A stretch of DNA of 64,000 nt from NCBI GenBank assembly GCA_013339895.1, contig JABACO010000002.1, forward strand, positions 4,855,235-4,919,234. The letters run 5' to 3'. A program made the position numbers and the translations under genes. The notes beneath the pieces are model-generated. The model did no database searches. It was given only the letters and a program-made list of their open reading frames with translations, and was not told where the DNA came from. Shown one piece after another: positions 25,201 through 40,900 of the stretch; within the stretch, counting starts at the first letter, position 1; each line of letters opens with the position of its first letter. The stretch comes from Ephydatia muelleri. Taxonomy: Eukaryota; Porifera; Demospongiae; Spongillida; Spongillidae.

Positions 25201-25881
25201 GTCCCTTAATGCGTCGTTTAGAAATTGCCCAAATTGACATGTTTTTGCCAACCTTCGAAGCTCTACCATGTATTTCGCTGCGCTCTCTCCAGGCTGTTGA
25301 TGTCTGCGATGAAAATTGAAGCGCTCGGCAATGACAAGTCTCGCCGGCTTATAGTGCCCTTTTAGCACCTCGAGAAGTTCCTCGAGAGTTCTCGAAGCTG
25401 GGGTATCAGGAGCCAGGAGGTCCCTTAAAACCTGATAGGTAGAAGACCCCACCACAGTTAGGAAAAACGCTACCTGCTTTTTCTTGTCACTGACGTCGTT
25501 GACTAGCAAGTACTGTTCCAGCCGTTCGGCGTACGCCTCGAAATCCTCTGTCTGAGGGTCGAAAGGTTCTAGACTCCTTCCAATGGGTAAGGACGCCATT
25601 CTATCCCACCCTCGTCGCCACTTTGTAGTGTCTCAGAATAGTATTAACATATATATATCTAACTGAGACAAGAATGACAAATCACCTAGAGCAATCGTAT
25701 TTATACCACGTTCTACGCATGCGCACTTCCTACACTACAACTGGACACTGTGGAACTGCCTCTTCCACCTCCTGCTAGCATCACAAGTGGGATAGTCATG
25801 GATACGGAGAGCACATGTACAAAGTTGCCTGACAACACATCTGTATCTGGTACCGGTGATGGTGAACGCTCTAACCCTTAA
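19258..25881 (+). CDS. Single-pass membrane protein gene, last exon split by a gypsy element
   Basis: Exon 1 (19258-19315) encodes a signal peptide, MVDTYVWLAAIMVPLGCAQ, before a gtgagc donor. A downstream exon (20981-21152) has a short Ser/Thr-rich stalk (NVTITDSIPQASTHSLQPTF) and a strong membrane helix (SIAAGLAAIFGIVAVVAIV) before gttaga. The final coding exon starts at 21205 (RSKMKNTLRPYLYDASFVAV) and reads to 21365. It resumes in the same frame at 25745 after one copy of the duplicated ACTGG, with VELPLPPPASITSGIVMD, and stops at 25879-25881. So a type I membrane protein with a cytoplasmic tail is expected. Exons between 19316 and 20980 are uncertain; a decayed fibronectin III-like segment lies at 20514-20690. 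Function is unknown. The insertion would replace most of the tail on this allele. Confidence 0.6.
20514..20690 (+). pseudogene. Decayed fibronectin III-like segment
   Basis: EDPPGPP followed, with a frame change, by TDIIAV-stop-SGPTLVSDSW and SPTLGSPNDGQLSI resembles the start of a fibronectin III domain (PPGPPT..V.SGPTSV.VSW). It contains a TAG where a CAG is expected. A minus-strand open reading (LLKLYQRCKECVQSYQRD, 20790-20606) overlaps its right end and could be real instead. Assignment is tentative. Confidence 0.35.
21366..25739 (-). mobile_element. Full-length Ty3/gypsy LTR retrotransposon 1
   Basis: Two identical 116-bp LTRs (21366-21481 and 25624-25739) begin TGTAGTG and end CACTACA. 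They are flanked by the direct duplication ACTGG (21361-21365 and 25740-25744). On the minus strand a primer-binding site, TGGCGACGAGGGTGG, follows the 5' LTR after three bases (25606-25620). A polypurine tract, CTCGGGGGAAGAAG, precedes the 3' LTR (21482-21495). One uninterrupted gag-pol frame fills the interior. Identical LTRs indicate a recent insertion. Confidence 0.97.
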
Positions 25882-28841
25882 ACTGCTTAATCCAGAATAC
25901 CACTCTCCTTCTATTCCTCTCATCTCCTCTCTATTAACTGGACAACAGCCAATGTCTCCATCAATGCAGCATCCTTTCTCATGGATTTTCCCTATATGTA
26001 TACATGAATAAAATGTTACTATGACATAATTGAGATATTATTGTTTTCTTTACTCTGAGGCACAAATACAGTTTCTTTTACCTCATACCTGGCACGCCAC
26101 AAGCTGTACTGCTCTGGATTGCAATGCACCCAATATGTCACATGTACCTTCAAGGGTGTAAACTATTTAATTATGCCTTGTCACATTCTATTTTGCATTC
26201 TTAAGAAAATCATGACAGAAATTTGAAAGTAATACCAGGAGTGCCTGGTTCTCACTTCATAAATGCAAATTCATAGATGTAAATATTGAGTGTTATGGGA
26301 AAGTTTCCTACAAAGCTTTCATTGCACGTGTCATTGAGCCCATCTTAGAGCCCACTGCAATGTACATAAACAGGTCGAGAAGGTACCATATCCATCATAA
26401 CATGCGCCTCCATTTAGACAAGAAGTAGGGGTACAGTAATTGATGTCATTAGAGCAGGTTGTTCCATTGAAGCCTGGTGCACATGTACAATTGGTGTAAT
26501 TGCCATATCCATCATAACAGGTGCCTCCATTTAGACAAGTGGCTGAGGTACAGTATTTGATGTCAATGGAGCAGGTTGTTCCATTATAGCCTGGTGCGCA
26601 TCCACAACTGGTAGGTACCATATCCATCAGAACAGGTGCCTCCATGTAGACAAGTAGTTGGTGTACAGTATTTGATGTCATTAGAACATATCGGTCCACT
26701 GAAGCCTGGTGCACATGTACAGTTGGTGTAGGTGCCATATCCACCATAACAGGTGCCTCCATTTAGACAGGTGGTTGGGGTACAGTAGTTGATGTCATTG
26801 GAGCAAGTTGGTCCATTAAAGCCTGGTACACATGTACAATTCGTGTCGGTACCATATTCATCATAACAGGTGCCTCCATTTAGACAGGTGGTTGGGGTAA
26901 AGTAGTTGATGTCATTGGAGCAATTTATTCCATTGAATACTGGTGCACATGTGCATGTTGTAGTGGAGTTTCCAATGTACAAACACGTTTCTCCAGCATT
27001 GTAGCATGGGTTAGCTTGGCATATGTCTGGGTAAATGAAACATTGTCATTCACTTCACAATGCCTGAAATGTTTCAGCACTCACCAATTATTGTAACACC
27101 AACATTGGCATAATCAATGTAAGGAAGTGCTCGAAGATTAAATTGGAAAATTGAAACAGATGGTTGAGGTATGTAATAAATCTGATCAGTTAGAATGTAG
27201 TCACTTGGACTGTTAAGAAAATATTGGAAGGAGTAAGTGTAGGGGGATCCATAGTTCAAGGTGATAAATCCAAAGTAGTCAGTTGCTAGTCCTATGGGGC
27301 CAACATTTCCAGATATACTAATAACACAATTTGTCCCTATCGGCAATGTTGGGTTGAAGTAAAGTGTAAAACCAAATATGATGGTATAAGATGGAGTGGT
27401 ATTGAGAAATTTTACGTCATAGAATGTGACATTGAATGCTGCCCAATAACCACTGCTTGATAACACTGCAAATTTGGGGAAAACGTTTCATCAGATGGTC
27501 GCAATGATTTTCCTACAACTGTGTACTCACGTGGAACACTCAATCTAGTTGTGTAGTTTCCATAGTAATAAGATGGACAGGATGTTACACAAGTGGTTCC
27601 ATTTAAGTACTGAGGTTCAGCACATCCTATTGAAGAAAGCCGTTAGTTGTGCAACATCTAAGCAGTCAGCGATGTATATACCTTCTGGTACGATAGAGGT
27701 GTTCTGAGTAGCATGGAAAGCACTGACTCCAGCAGAGTTCTGAACCACAACTGCATAGCTGAATGTAAAATGACAACAAGCTGTACTTCATAAGTGCGCA
27801 TTTATTGATACATACCCATACACAAAGAAACTGGCTCACAACACAACGTGCACACATGCCGCACATACAGGAAGACAATAGGTCCACTCCCTGAAGTTGG
27901 GGCGGTCCATGTCAAGGAGACGCTGTTCTTCACACTGTTGCTGGTATGTGTGACTGCACTCTACACAAGAGATAGCAACGAATAGTCTGTGTGTATTCAT
28001 TGTTATTCTTACCTCTGGAGGGGAGCACTGACTAAACTGCTGTGATCCATCCCCACCCACCGAGAGCGTTCCTACTGGAGTACCACTGACAGAGCTTCTA
28101 GCTTGGATCAGGAACCCTCTGAAGTTGCCTCAACTGTACAATTGCATGTACACCTTTTTAATTAAGGCCATGCGGTCTAGCATCTGAACGATATACGGCG
28201 GTATCTCAATGCTTTGGTTACGACAGAAGGAAAAATGTTAGGTGGGGATCGGTCTAAGGGTGGGTTCTAGTGAAGAGGTTTGCCTTTCCGGCAGGTCAAT
28301 TGCTTCAGTTGTATATAAATTTTGTCTCTACATGCCACTGCAGAACCAACTGTTTAGTGATTGCATGGAATGGCGTTTCACTGCGTGTGTATATAACAAG
28401 CATGCAAGTTCGTGTGAGAGTTGCTGTATACGTGCACGAACTGGATCAACATGCATGAACACACTAGGCTTTATGCAGTATTCCGCTATCATGTTCGCGC
28501 ATATTTAGGCACGGGTCCAAGAAGGATTCCCCCCCCCACCCCCCATACATGTATATAGTAATATAGATTACCTGCCCCGGGCCCGGGCTGGCTCTTGGCG
28601 GCCCTGGCTGCTGCCAGCGCTCCCGTCGAATAAGCTGTTACCGACATCGCCGTACTGAGTAACATACACGCTAGTAACCACTGTCGCCCCATGTCGAAAC
28701 TGGTTTTACTTGAGCGTTAATAAAAAAAAATCATGAAGTGATTAATAAATGATATGCATAGCGAGAAAGGGCAGTGGCGGATCCGCGCAGAGAGGTAAGG
28801 GGCGTGAAAACCTCCTCGGCCTAACCTGCATGCAATGAATG

Positions 28842-28946
<105 letters not shown>

Positions 28947-31900
28947 TACAATTGCTTTACAAATGCTTTCCAAGTTGGTTATAGCTTGAATAGTATATAA
29001 CTGATGCATCTAAGGTCCAGTTAGACACTTACAGCACAGCACTCTCTTCCAACGGTGTCACTTTTTATGCCATGATTTTCATCAATACCATCAATTGGGT
29101 AGATATTGCACTTCAGCTATAATAATTCTATCTCTAAATTTACTCGTAAACGATGCGCACACAGTGATTAACTGAAGGAAATCGGCACCATTTTTGGTAG
29201 TGCTCTTATTAACAATGGTGTTTTCAATCCATGGTAAAGGTAAGGATGCAACAAAGTGTGAGCTGGTAGACTGACGTCCTAATTTATTTTACAGGCAATG
29301 GTGAATAGAGCGGAAAATAAATACAAATATACTGCAGCCCTTGCATTTTGCAACTCATGTTAGGTCAGAAGAACGACAAAGACTAAGTATTCAGCTCATT
29401 GTTTGAATGGCTTTCTTTTTAAAAATAAACAAACAAAAATATATAATTGGTTTACAGCCATGTGAGAAATTTGCTGCAATGAGAGTTGAAGAGTTTGTGG
29501 AAATTGTTTGCCTGCATGTGTTAAAGGTGGAACTAAATACCATTCCACTGTACAACAGACATGTGGTACTATTGGTAAGAGAATTTATTGTACAATTATT
29601 ATTCTTTTTGGAAACAGTCACAGACAGCCAGAAAACACATTCGACAACCATGTGTTGAATGCGAACTTTGCAAACGGAATACCTATACATCTGAGGATTG
29701 GGATGCCATTCTTGAAGAAAACCAGCCTGTTGATCTTGGTCCTACTTCTCCACCGTACATAGATCCTGACCAACTTGGTTCTGCCTCTCCATCATGCATG
29801 GATCCTAACCAAGCTGTGTAAATTAAGCTTGCATATCTATATCTTGGCTAGACATTCACTTCATTTACTTCTGCTATGGCAGCTATTTATCAGTCCTTCA
29901 TCCAGCTACGCCAGTTGTTCATCTGTTATTCATCAGTTATGCATCATCTAGCTCAGCTACATGTATGGCAGTTATTCATCAGTTATTCATTCAGCTATGC
30001 CCGCTGTTCAGTGGGAGACAACCCAGGCTCCTTCCTTAGTACATGAAACTCATCGTAAGAAAGTTATGTCAGTATCCGTCCACTTGATCGTTTTGAAATT
30101 ATGAATTTGTTAAACTGCATTTAAAAAATCTGTACTTTCAGCTTTTACGTACCGCAAAACGAAGTAATCAGTTGGGCGTGCCCGAATACAGCGCAGCCGT
30201 TACTAATGGGTTCTTTAAAACAATCGTCACGCCAGTGAATATTTACTATTACTTTTGAGATACATGCATGACCGATTATTTTTCATTTTTGCATTTCCAC
30301 ACAAATGTGTACCCGTTTCTCATGGAACCGGTGTTAAAATTCAATACTAGGTAAATTTTTTTAAATATCTCTAAAAATAATAGAACTGCATGATCTCTTA
30401 TTCTGGGGGCCCACAAAATCTGAATCTAAACTGGTGTAAGAATTATGAGCTGCAGAATACATTAATTAGGTGTGAAAAAGTTGATTTTCCATACATCTCT
30501 ATGGAAAGTGCTGTTTTCTCAAAAACTACAACAATTTTCAATACAAAGCACTTGTTTTCTGTTTAGCTAAATCATGATCGTACGTATCTGAAACAATATC
30601 GATAGCCACAAAAGTTGTATCCTATTACGTTATTAATTAACAATCAAGTTTATAAAACGCCGTTCATTTCTATGGGAGTTATCCGGAAGTATACGCGAAT
30701 GTACAAACCGCAACAATTGTCAATTCCCTTTGACCGCGCATTTCTAGATATGCTTTCACCCCACATCTGATCTCCTACATATATCTAACAATACAGCATA
30801 TTCGGAAATACTGCCACACTGTATGCAGTGTGGCATGTCAGTATTTACTAAATTGATGAAGTTTACAATTAAGCCAGTAAAATAGTATACAATTTACCGA
30901 TGTTATATGATTTAATGATTGGATTTATGTGCACCGCATGCACACGGTGTTCAATATAAGCAGTATTTTTGTAATATTTTCTTGTACATGCGTTTTTTTA
31001 CCGAAAAAAAGAATTCACAATAGTAACACATTTTAAAACCGACACGTTCATCTTGCGTTATCGGCTTGAAAATACGGCTTATTTCGCCGCTGTCACCACA
31101 ACAGCTATGTGCACCATAAATAGAACTCCACACATCGCGTTCAGAATTGGAAGTGCAAATTCATAAACGGTGTCTTTCAAGTACGTATTGTTGTTTGCGC
31201 TCGTCGTGATAGCAATCGCAGCAATCGTAAACAAGGTTACGACCGGATACCCCAATAGCGGAACCACCTCACGGAGTGCTAACCTGTAGTGTCTGGTCAG
31301 CAGCGGGCGGCGATGAAGGGGTCGATGCATTCTGTACAAGAGGACGATCACTGTTTGGAGAATTAGTGCCACGTTGAGAAGCAACAGCGCTACAGTAGCA
31401 TATATAAGCACGCGGAGTCCTATTCGCACCACGTCATGGGAACATTCCTCGACCAAAAACGCAGCCATGTAAGCGAGTGTCATGGCCAGTGGGATCAGTA
31501 TGGCGCTGGTCGCGTACAGTGGTTCTAGCCTAGGCGAAATGTTCTTGTAGTAAACGACAGCGGCGAACACGTGAACGGTCAGCCACATGGTGAACGCGTA
31601 CTTGGTAGCGACCATGAACACCAAGCACGTGTAGGCAACCACTCTGCGGAGAGTGGAATACTGCACGAGCAAGACGCCGGCAGATATTATTGCGCTGAGC
31701 GCCATCGAACTTACGACCTGGTATATCGCAAGACGGTAGGTCATCTTCAGGTGCAGTTTCATGGCAAAAAAAGCCGCTACGTCGACGCAGGAGATGAGGA
31801 GTGACGCTGCTCCGAGAGCGACAGAGACGCAGGTTCTCCATGCCACTGGGGTGAACTGAAGAAGTTGATCGCACGCATTGCTGATGTTAGCCATTTGCAG

Positions 31901-34900
31901 AAGTGTACCTATATATGCTGTCAACTGTAATCTATGAAACAATCGAAAGTATATTAATGGGAGTTGATGTTATTGGTTGGCATAATTTACTACCAATCGC
32001 ACTGGGGGAAAAGGTGCTACCCCAAAGGGGTGTCTGTAGGAATAACGCGCCGTGGAGTGTGGTAGCTAACACTCACGGGGTGTAAGAGCAACACCCCTCA
32101 GGTGTGGTCCATACACAACATATCTATAACATGTACATCGAGAGGACAATAATACATTTTAAATCGAAAATATTTTCCAATTGCATCAGTGGATAGAGAA
32201 AACTTGATCATGTATATATGATATACATTTTGGGGCATTTGCACTGAAAGGTAAAGTGCTAAAAATTGAGAAAAGTAATTTGTACTAGCGGTAGTTGCGT
32301 AATGCAGTAAGTCCTACTTTACGTCATGGACTAGTTTACTAAATCAATGTTGGTGCACTAGATCTCATGATCAGATCCTCCTGCATCACTGTCTCACATA
32401 ACAATTCGCGAAAATGCGGAGGTAGCAACTGTTTATAGCCGCGCCTCAGCCTGTCTTTGATCAGCCAACACACGTTCAATCTTGCATGGCCCACTTCTAC
32501 TAGTACCGGTACCCTGAACGGGATAATGAACTGTACTCGTATAAATATGTGTCCTTATCCTCCGCAAATAAGCGTGCATAGCTGTGCTACGCCAGACTAG
32601 CGTGCAAGTATGATTTTTGCTGCACCATGGCCACGCATCAAACGTTGAAACTGGTTGATACATATATTTCTGTTAGCTGCATGCCGACTGACATTTAAAA
32701 TGTGCAACAACCACTACTGTACAAAGTAAATAAGACTCCAGCTGGCTGGCATCAGATCTATTAGGAACGTATTAACGGTCACACGACTCAGTCTTGGAAA
32801 AGCTTTTTGCTTCCTCAGCAGTTTAAGCTTGACAAATGCGCTGAGGACCTGATCGGTCTTTAGATAGACTAATTCCTGCATGCATGAACCACTCTGACAC
32901 CCCTATAGGCCTACTTTGTATATAAGGTAGAGAGCAATCCTGTGTGCGTGTGAATCGGTGAATTACACGCAGAGCTCGCTGAACTTTTCTACTCTTTCAG
33001 CAACGGTTCACAGCGGAAAGGTTGAATTGTCTTTGATATAGGTAGCGTTGTGTAAACTTACCACGGGTGCAGACCTTACAGTTGTAGCTAGATAAGAACT
33101 GTAGTTTAGGTATAGAGCACATACAAAGGTGAGACGGTCGTGGCAGGAATGGCGCCATTCTTGGATATGTGCACTACACATGTTTTTGAACATCAGTTTT
33201 GCCTTTGTGCACAAGATGGAATGCTCAATCGGCAGAGTTAACAGTGCAGCGCACCTGGCTGGATTTGCACGTTTTTCGGTTTCAGGCTCTCAAGCAAATA
33301 CAGTAGTTCAACTTGAATGCATGCATATCATGGAAGTATTGAGGTGTCCAATTGATCTGAACCCGTGATAAAGTCACTAAAACCACTCCAAAAGATGCCA
33401 AGGTGTCCATTCTCAATAGTGTCTCTCCTCTTCTAACCACAGCACCTTCAAAAAACGAACACAAATTGCACATCACTTGTGAACACTCGTAAAACATGAG
33501 TAGCTCAAGAAGCATAGCCAAATTAACTTACAATGTTTACGCACATAACTATTATTAATTATTATTTTACATTATTATTGGATAAACATACAGTATACAG
33601 CACTTATAAGATAAATGAATGCACCCTACTATTGCTAATAGTCAGAGACAAAATATCTGGAGAGGATGGCTGTGGCGTTGGCTCTAACTAAGTTGCCTGC
33701 CATAAAAGGCAGCTAGGACCTCAGCCTTAGCCCTGTTGGAGCTAGAGTTGCAAGGCGAGAGGCCAGAAGTGAAAATGACTCTATAGCTTCTGTACCCCAC
33801 CATACAGTTTCTCCTCTCCTATACCATGGTACATGACAACACCTTCATACTCACACACAACTCTACATATAACACACTCTTTTAAAACATGACCAGCACA
33901 AAAGCATACCCCAATTATCTTTACACGTACAGTTAGTTGTACATTTGCTGTATATACAGAACACCATGCATGCATGCACAAATATCCGAGAATGATAAAA
34001 CTGACGAAACGAGCATATACAGTATGTAGTACTAAATTGCATTTGTTGTAGTTTAACAATAAATAGCCAAGCTTGAAATTGAGAAAGCGACATTTCCTAC
34101 TCTTTGCATGCATGTTCCACAGTGTACTTACTGTAAAGTATGTACAGTACTAGTATGCACTGATCTATGCACACTAAATAGTAAACTTTCATGGAACACA
34201 TTTACAGTATCGTGCCATGCTATCAAATTAAAGTACCCACCAGCTTGCATTGTCTGATTTTAAATCTATATCTTCAGCCCCTTAAACAATATATGGTTTT
34301 CAGTTTTGGCGTTACAGATGTTGTCTACAGGTGAGTGTGAGTGTTTACTTGGGCTATAGGTGATTGTGCCCCTCTGATGCACATAATGGAGGAACGTTGG
34401 AGGTGAAGAAGAAGACTGGCATGCTTTTAGGAGATGAGTATAACACAAAGGTCCCCATCTCATGAATTTCAACGGAAGATGTTCAAATTGCTGCTCGACA
34501 GATTTCGTTTGCTCTGGGGGTTAGATGAAACGGTGTGTATGGAAGTCGAATGCAGCGGGTGAAGAACCCCTCTAAATGGTTGCATAGTACATGCATGTCA
34601 GCTGTATAGATCGGTGTATGTATTGTGGGAGATGAATGATACGTTACCAGTGATTGCTATAGCGACGGTGCGGCATTATTGTATCGGCTCGGTCCCTGAC
34701 ATCAGTATAAAGTCTAAACTTCTGCCCACTGTTACACTGTTTATCAAAACGACATGCATTGATGATATTCTTTCATCATTAGTGTTTGATTGCTGCATGA
34801 ATGTAAAATGCTATGACTACAAATGCGATTTGATTGTATGAAACATCGCATATATTGCTCAAACTGAGTGCATCGCAAAGGTGTTAGTAGCAAAAAATCA

Positions 34901-37900
34901 AGCTGTTTTGTCGTAATAACCTCAATAGCGAGATATCAAAGACTTACATGTACCGCATGACTTACTCATGTTCTTCCTAATGATGCAACTAACACATCTC
35001 AAAATCCTGCTTCTGCATGGCGTATAGCAAACAAAACACATGCACTATACAGTATGTTGGACCAGGTGACGAAAATGCTTATTATATAATCAGAATTTCC
35101 TATTTTCATGCACAAATATAGGGCGGACCTTATGCATCCAGTTTCTGCAACATGCTGTACGTAGAATTTTATAGTGGGTGGAGTGAGAAGGAAGTTTTTA
35201 GGCATCAAACACTTCCTTCTCACTAGCACTCTAAATTTGCACCATAAACACTCCAATTGATATGCAATCAGTAAACATATTTGAGGGTTGTGTTAAACTT
35301 TGTATCCGTAGGACGGTATGCGTTTCGTATCAGTAACGGAATCGTCTGTTATTGTATTTGCCCTGGTTCGAGCATCAAGCTTATGTTTAAGAGGATCTAG
35401 AGTAAAGTGGAGGAGTGGACTAGGCTTTGATGATGGGGCATCACTTCCTACAGTCATGCAATAGGCTTTAGTATTTTTTTAGCATTCGTTTTTTTGTCTT
35501 TCTTTGAATATTATTCTTGCTTTGTAATTCGGCTTTCTGTTTATGAATGTACGTAACTATGGAACACCGTTGCCGCCACCTAAATGAATATAAAAAAAAC
35601 ATTGCGTCGGATTTTTATTTTTATTTTTTCACAACAGTGACGTACTTTGGGGGCGTGGAAAGGAAACGAGGGGTGGAGTGCATGACACCCGATTCGCTAG
35701 CGTTCTAGTAAGCCGAAACCCATTCTCGGATGGATGAGATTAGATAGTCTGGTGTAGGTGCGTGTAAGCATATGTAGGCCTACGTGGACCCGTGTGTGCG
35801 TGTGTGCGTGTGCGTGTGCGTGTGTGTGTGTGTGTGCGTTGTGTGTTTTGCCATAGATATTAGAATATCTATGGTTTTGCTTACACGCTTGCTTACACAC
35901 TAATCTGCCAATCGAATTGACATTTACAGACGTTGTTTACTTTCTTCCCTACAGGCTATTGTTCTTTCCAGACCGCTGAAGTGAATTATTGAGCTTCAAC
36001 TCATAGGACCTATGTGTCGTTTCGGTGCACTAGTACTGTGCATGGGCGGTTAACCAAATGGTACTCACCGACTGTTCCGAAATTGTGACCGTGATTCAAC
36101 AAGTTATATTTAAACAGGGCTGTAGCTACCGGTGTAAGCGCTGTACCTCATCAAACTACCGCTTGGAAGCTAGCACTGGTTGGTATCATAGATGTATGAA
36201 TGAGTACACTGTAAAATTAACGCACGATGCATGCAGGCAGCGTGTGGCTGAGGTAACTTTTTATTGCTTCGTGCCTCGACAATTTAAAGGTCCGCATCAA
36301 TATAACAGTGATAATCTGAGGAAAATGATACTTTAAAGTTACCATCTATGGTACAACTCACTGTCGTGGCAACTAACCTCTGGCCATACGATGTGCTTGT
36401 TCACACTGGATAGAAGCAAAGAAAGCTGCCTTTTTACGTCACTTTCAAGTCCCATGAGGTAGTACTCGATCTCATATGCCTTTAGTATGCGGGAACTCCT
36501 GATTAAATGTTTGTCACGTGCAGTATTGCTGGGCACATACCATATCAAGCAAATTTTCAAGTGGCCAGTTTGCGTTCACTTTTTGGAATGGTGTGGCAAA
36601 AATATCATCTTGGTCAGGATTGTTCTTGAAATCAGGAACCAAAATAGCACCAGCAGCAAGATCAGTATCATCAGCACTGCTGCTACACTTGTGTCATCAT
36701 CTTCCTTGTCACTCCCATCCTGGAAACTTGCATCAGTGTCTTTATCCAACTGGTAAATACCACCCAAATTCATCTCTGAAATTGGATAATACCTTGCATA
36801 AATTTACTCATGCAACTGTTCATGTGATTTGTGTTTGTTTCAATGATTTGGAATTGTTTCAATTCCTCGTACAAACTCTGCTCATCACCTGGATTATCGA
36901 TGCCCTTTTTGAATGTTTGCAGTGGGTAAAGTGTACCTTCTGACAGTTCATAAGCCATCTGGGCTCGAAATCGTGGCATCATTTCCTACAACAGTTTCAC
37001 AACTGACTGGTAATGAAGCTGAGATCCTTACTTGTGTGTGTACATGATCCAAACCCTCCACTTCTAGTCTTGCAGCCTAAAAAAATTTTCAAATGCATGT
37101 TAAGGGGTCAACACTTTTCAGCCTCCTCACAAAAAAAAAAAATGCTCCGCAGTCAAAATAGTTTGCTTGCTTTGGTGATGCTCTGGACTGGATAATGCAT
37201 TACATACGCATGTATGTAATGAATTTCTGTTGAAATTAGATATACTTCAGAATCTTTGTACTTCCAGTCAGATAGAGATAATGTAGTATTTTTTCCTCAC
37301 CATCACTAGGTCCTTCATCCACACCATCACTAGGCCCTTCATCCACACCATCACTAGACCCATCATTGTGGAATAATAACTATATGTATATATAGAGACA
37401 TACGGTATCGGGGGGGGGGTTGGGCTTGAATTAGGAATTGTAAGTGTGAGCATCATTGTTAGTTGTCAACGTTGTTCATATAGTATTGGCGGGGTCGCTA
37501 CATTGGCGACGAGAGTGGAAATGGCTGAAGCGGTACAAGAGGCGATGCGGAGGTTTAGATTTGACAGGTTTGACAACAACATCGAGGAATGGGATTACTA
37601 CATTCAGCGTTTTGAAAATGAGTTAGCGGTACACGGTTTACGGACAGGAGAGGACTCAGCAGATGCGAGGAAGAATTTGTTACTGTCAAAGATAGGACCT
37701 GAAGCGTTCAAGGTAGTGGTGGACTATTTCTGTCCAGATCCGGTTGGGACAAAATCTTATCAGCAGTTGAAGGAGACGTTGGAGAAACATTATTTGAAAG
37801 GTGTGTGTTTTTTTGCTGAGAGAGTAAAATTTGCTAGTCGGGTCCGAGGAAATGATGAAAAAATAGCGCAGTTTCTGAACTCTTTGAAGGCTATTGCGGG

Positions 37901-40900
37901 ACACTGTCGATTTGGAGATTCATTGAGTGAACGTTTGCGGGATCAACTGATAATAGGAATAAATAACGATGCGTGGCAACAAGAGCTCTTCAGAAGACAC
38001 ACCACAAATGAGGCTACATTACAACAAGTGGAAGAGACAGCCTTGGTTCTTGAGCAAGCATCGATCCAACAACAACAGTTACAGGGCATGGCAAAAGGGG
38101 ACGGAATAACAAAGTCAGAAGTGTGTAGAGTGAAGAAAGTTGAAGAGGGGAACAGGACACAAAAGAAGCTACAAAGAGGGATGGACTGTTTCAGGTGTGG
38201 GCATCCAAGACATGGTAGAGGACAAAGCTGTCCTGCTGTAGGGACAAGGTGTCGAGCATGTAACGGTCCAGATCACTTTGCAAGAGTCTGCGTTAAGTCT
38301 GGGAGGGCATCAGTAGTTGGAGATAGAATCAGAGACAAGAAACAGGTAAACAAACTGTCAGAAGTGGAGCCTGGCATAGATGATACATCAGACGAATCAC
38401 AAGGGAATGGCAGTGACCTTAATGTCATTCATATCCAGGCCATCAAAGGAAGAACAGCAAAATTATCAGTTACATTAAATGGGGTGACGTTAGTTATGCT
38501 ATATGACCCCGGAGCAGCACGTTCAGTCATTTCAAAGAAAGTGTGGTCACAAATTGGATGTCCTAAGCTGAAATCAGCAGGCACATTAGTAGCATATTCT
38601 GGTGTGGCAGTGGATACAATGGGCGAAACTAAGGTGGAGGTAGAAGCATTTGGTAAAAGAAAGCGACTTTCAGTCATGGTGGCTGAAACAGATGACACAT
38701 CATTATTTGGACTGGACTGGTGCCTGAGTTTTGACATTAAGATGCCCCCCGGAGTATCTATTCATCATGTAAGGAATGATCACATGACACAAGGGGGCAG
38801 TCTTGGAAAGGAAATAGAGGGGTTATTAACGCAGTTCAAGGACTTGTTTAGTGACGAGCCTGGGGTAATTGTAGGTCACAAAGCAGTAGTTCATTTGAAG
38901 GAAGGAGCAGTACCTAGAGTGTGTTCAGCCAGGCCCGTGCCATTCCCAATCAAAGGAGCAGTTGAAGCGGAGTTAGACCGATTAGTGAAGCGGAACATCT
39001 TGGAGCCAGTTGATACAACAGTAACACCGATAGAGTGGGCATCACCAATCGTAGTTGCAATGAAATCAACAGGGGCAATTCGAATCTGTGTAGATTTTAA
39101 GACTACAATCAACCAACAGGTCTTTATGGATCCACATCCTTTGCCCAGGTTTGAGGACATCATGGTTAAGTTGTTGGGGAGCACAGTTTTCTCCATTATT
39201 GATTTGACAGATGCATACCTACAATTAGAAGTGGAAGAAAAATCAAGGAAGTACATGGTGGTTGCAACGCACAAGGGGTATTATCGCTACAAACGACTAC
39301 CATTTGGGATATGTTTTGCTCCTTCTATTTTTCAAAAGACAATGGACACAATACTTGCCGGTATTGGAGAGACTGCAGTGTACATCGACGATATTATCGT
39401 TGGGGGGAAGACAAAGGAGGAACATGTGAAACTTCTGCATGAGGTTTTTGGTCGCCTTCGCCAAGCAAACGTTCGGGTAAAGAAGGAAAAATGCAGATTT
39501 TTGAGACCACAGGTAACTTATTTAGGGCATTGCATTGACAAGGAGGGTATACATCCAACTGAGGAACGCATAGCTGCCATTCGTGACATGCCTAGACCAA
39601 CAAATGTGAAAGAATTACGATCATTCCTTGGACTAATGAACTACTACTCCAAATTTATTGCAAACTTACACCCAATGTGCAGCGGGTTGTATGAGCTCAC
39701 ACGGCAAGGGACAAAGTGGAGATGGTCAGAGGCCGAAGAATCACTGTTCCAGAAATTAAAAACACTCATTTCAACAAATGATACTTTGGTGCATTATGAT
39801 GAGTCACTGCCAATCATTTTACAAACGGATGCAAGTGATAGTGGAGTAGGAGCTGTTCTTATGCATCAAGTAAAAGAGGGCACTCTCAGACCAATAGCAT
39901 TTGCCTCGCGCATTCTTGACGACCGTGAAAAAAGGTACTCTGCAATTGACAAGGAGGCACTGGCTATAATATTTGGAGTAACGAAGTTTCACCAATATAT
40001 TTTTGGTTTACAATTCATTCTATGTTCTGATCACAAGCCGTTGGAGAGAATCTTGGGTCCAAAGAATGAGATACCAAAACTGGCAGTTGGCAGACTTCAG
40101 CGCTGGGCACTACTATTAAGCACTTACAATTATGTTTTGCGACACATTCAGGGAAAGGACAATGTAATAGCAGATGCATTGTCTAGATTGCCTGTCAAAA
40201 CTTTGAGCTTTTCGACAATGGAACGTATAGGACAGAACCATTCACTCCTAAAGGTACAGATAGGAGATCTACCAGTAACAAAGAAAGAGTTGCAAAATGA
40301 AACAAAATGTGAGCACTTACTTCAAAAGGTGAAAAGGTACATGGAGTCTGGGTGGCCCAGTGATAAAACACATATTTCAAAGGAGCACCTCACATTTTAT
40401 GAGAAGAGAGAGTTCTTGTCTTGTGAAGAAGACATTCTACTATGGAACAGTAGGATAGTGGTACCTAAAAGTCTCCAAGCCAGAATTTTGCACATGTTGC
40501 ATGAAGGTCACCCATCAATGAGGGCATTAGCAAGAATATATGTGTGGTGGCCTAATATAGATGAAGACATAGAGAGATATGTGAAGCGTTGTCACTCATG
40601 TCAGGAGAATCGTCAAAATGAACCGGAAACACTGCTATACTCATGGAATGCACCTACTGAGCCTTGGGCCAGGATTCACATTGATTATGCTGGGCCTTTT
40701 GAAGGAAAGTATTGGCTGGTTGTTATTGATGCATATTCCAAATGGCTGGAAATTGTAGCACATCAGTCCATAACAACATTGAGCACCATCAAGTCTCTGA
40801 GGGAGATTTTCAGTCGTTTTGGGTTTCCTAAGATCATTGTCTCAGACAATGGAACACAATTTGCATCCAAGGAATTTGAGGCCTTTTGTTATTCCAACAA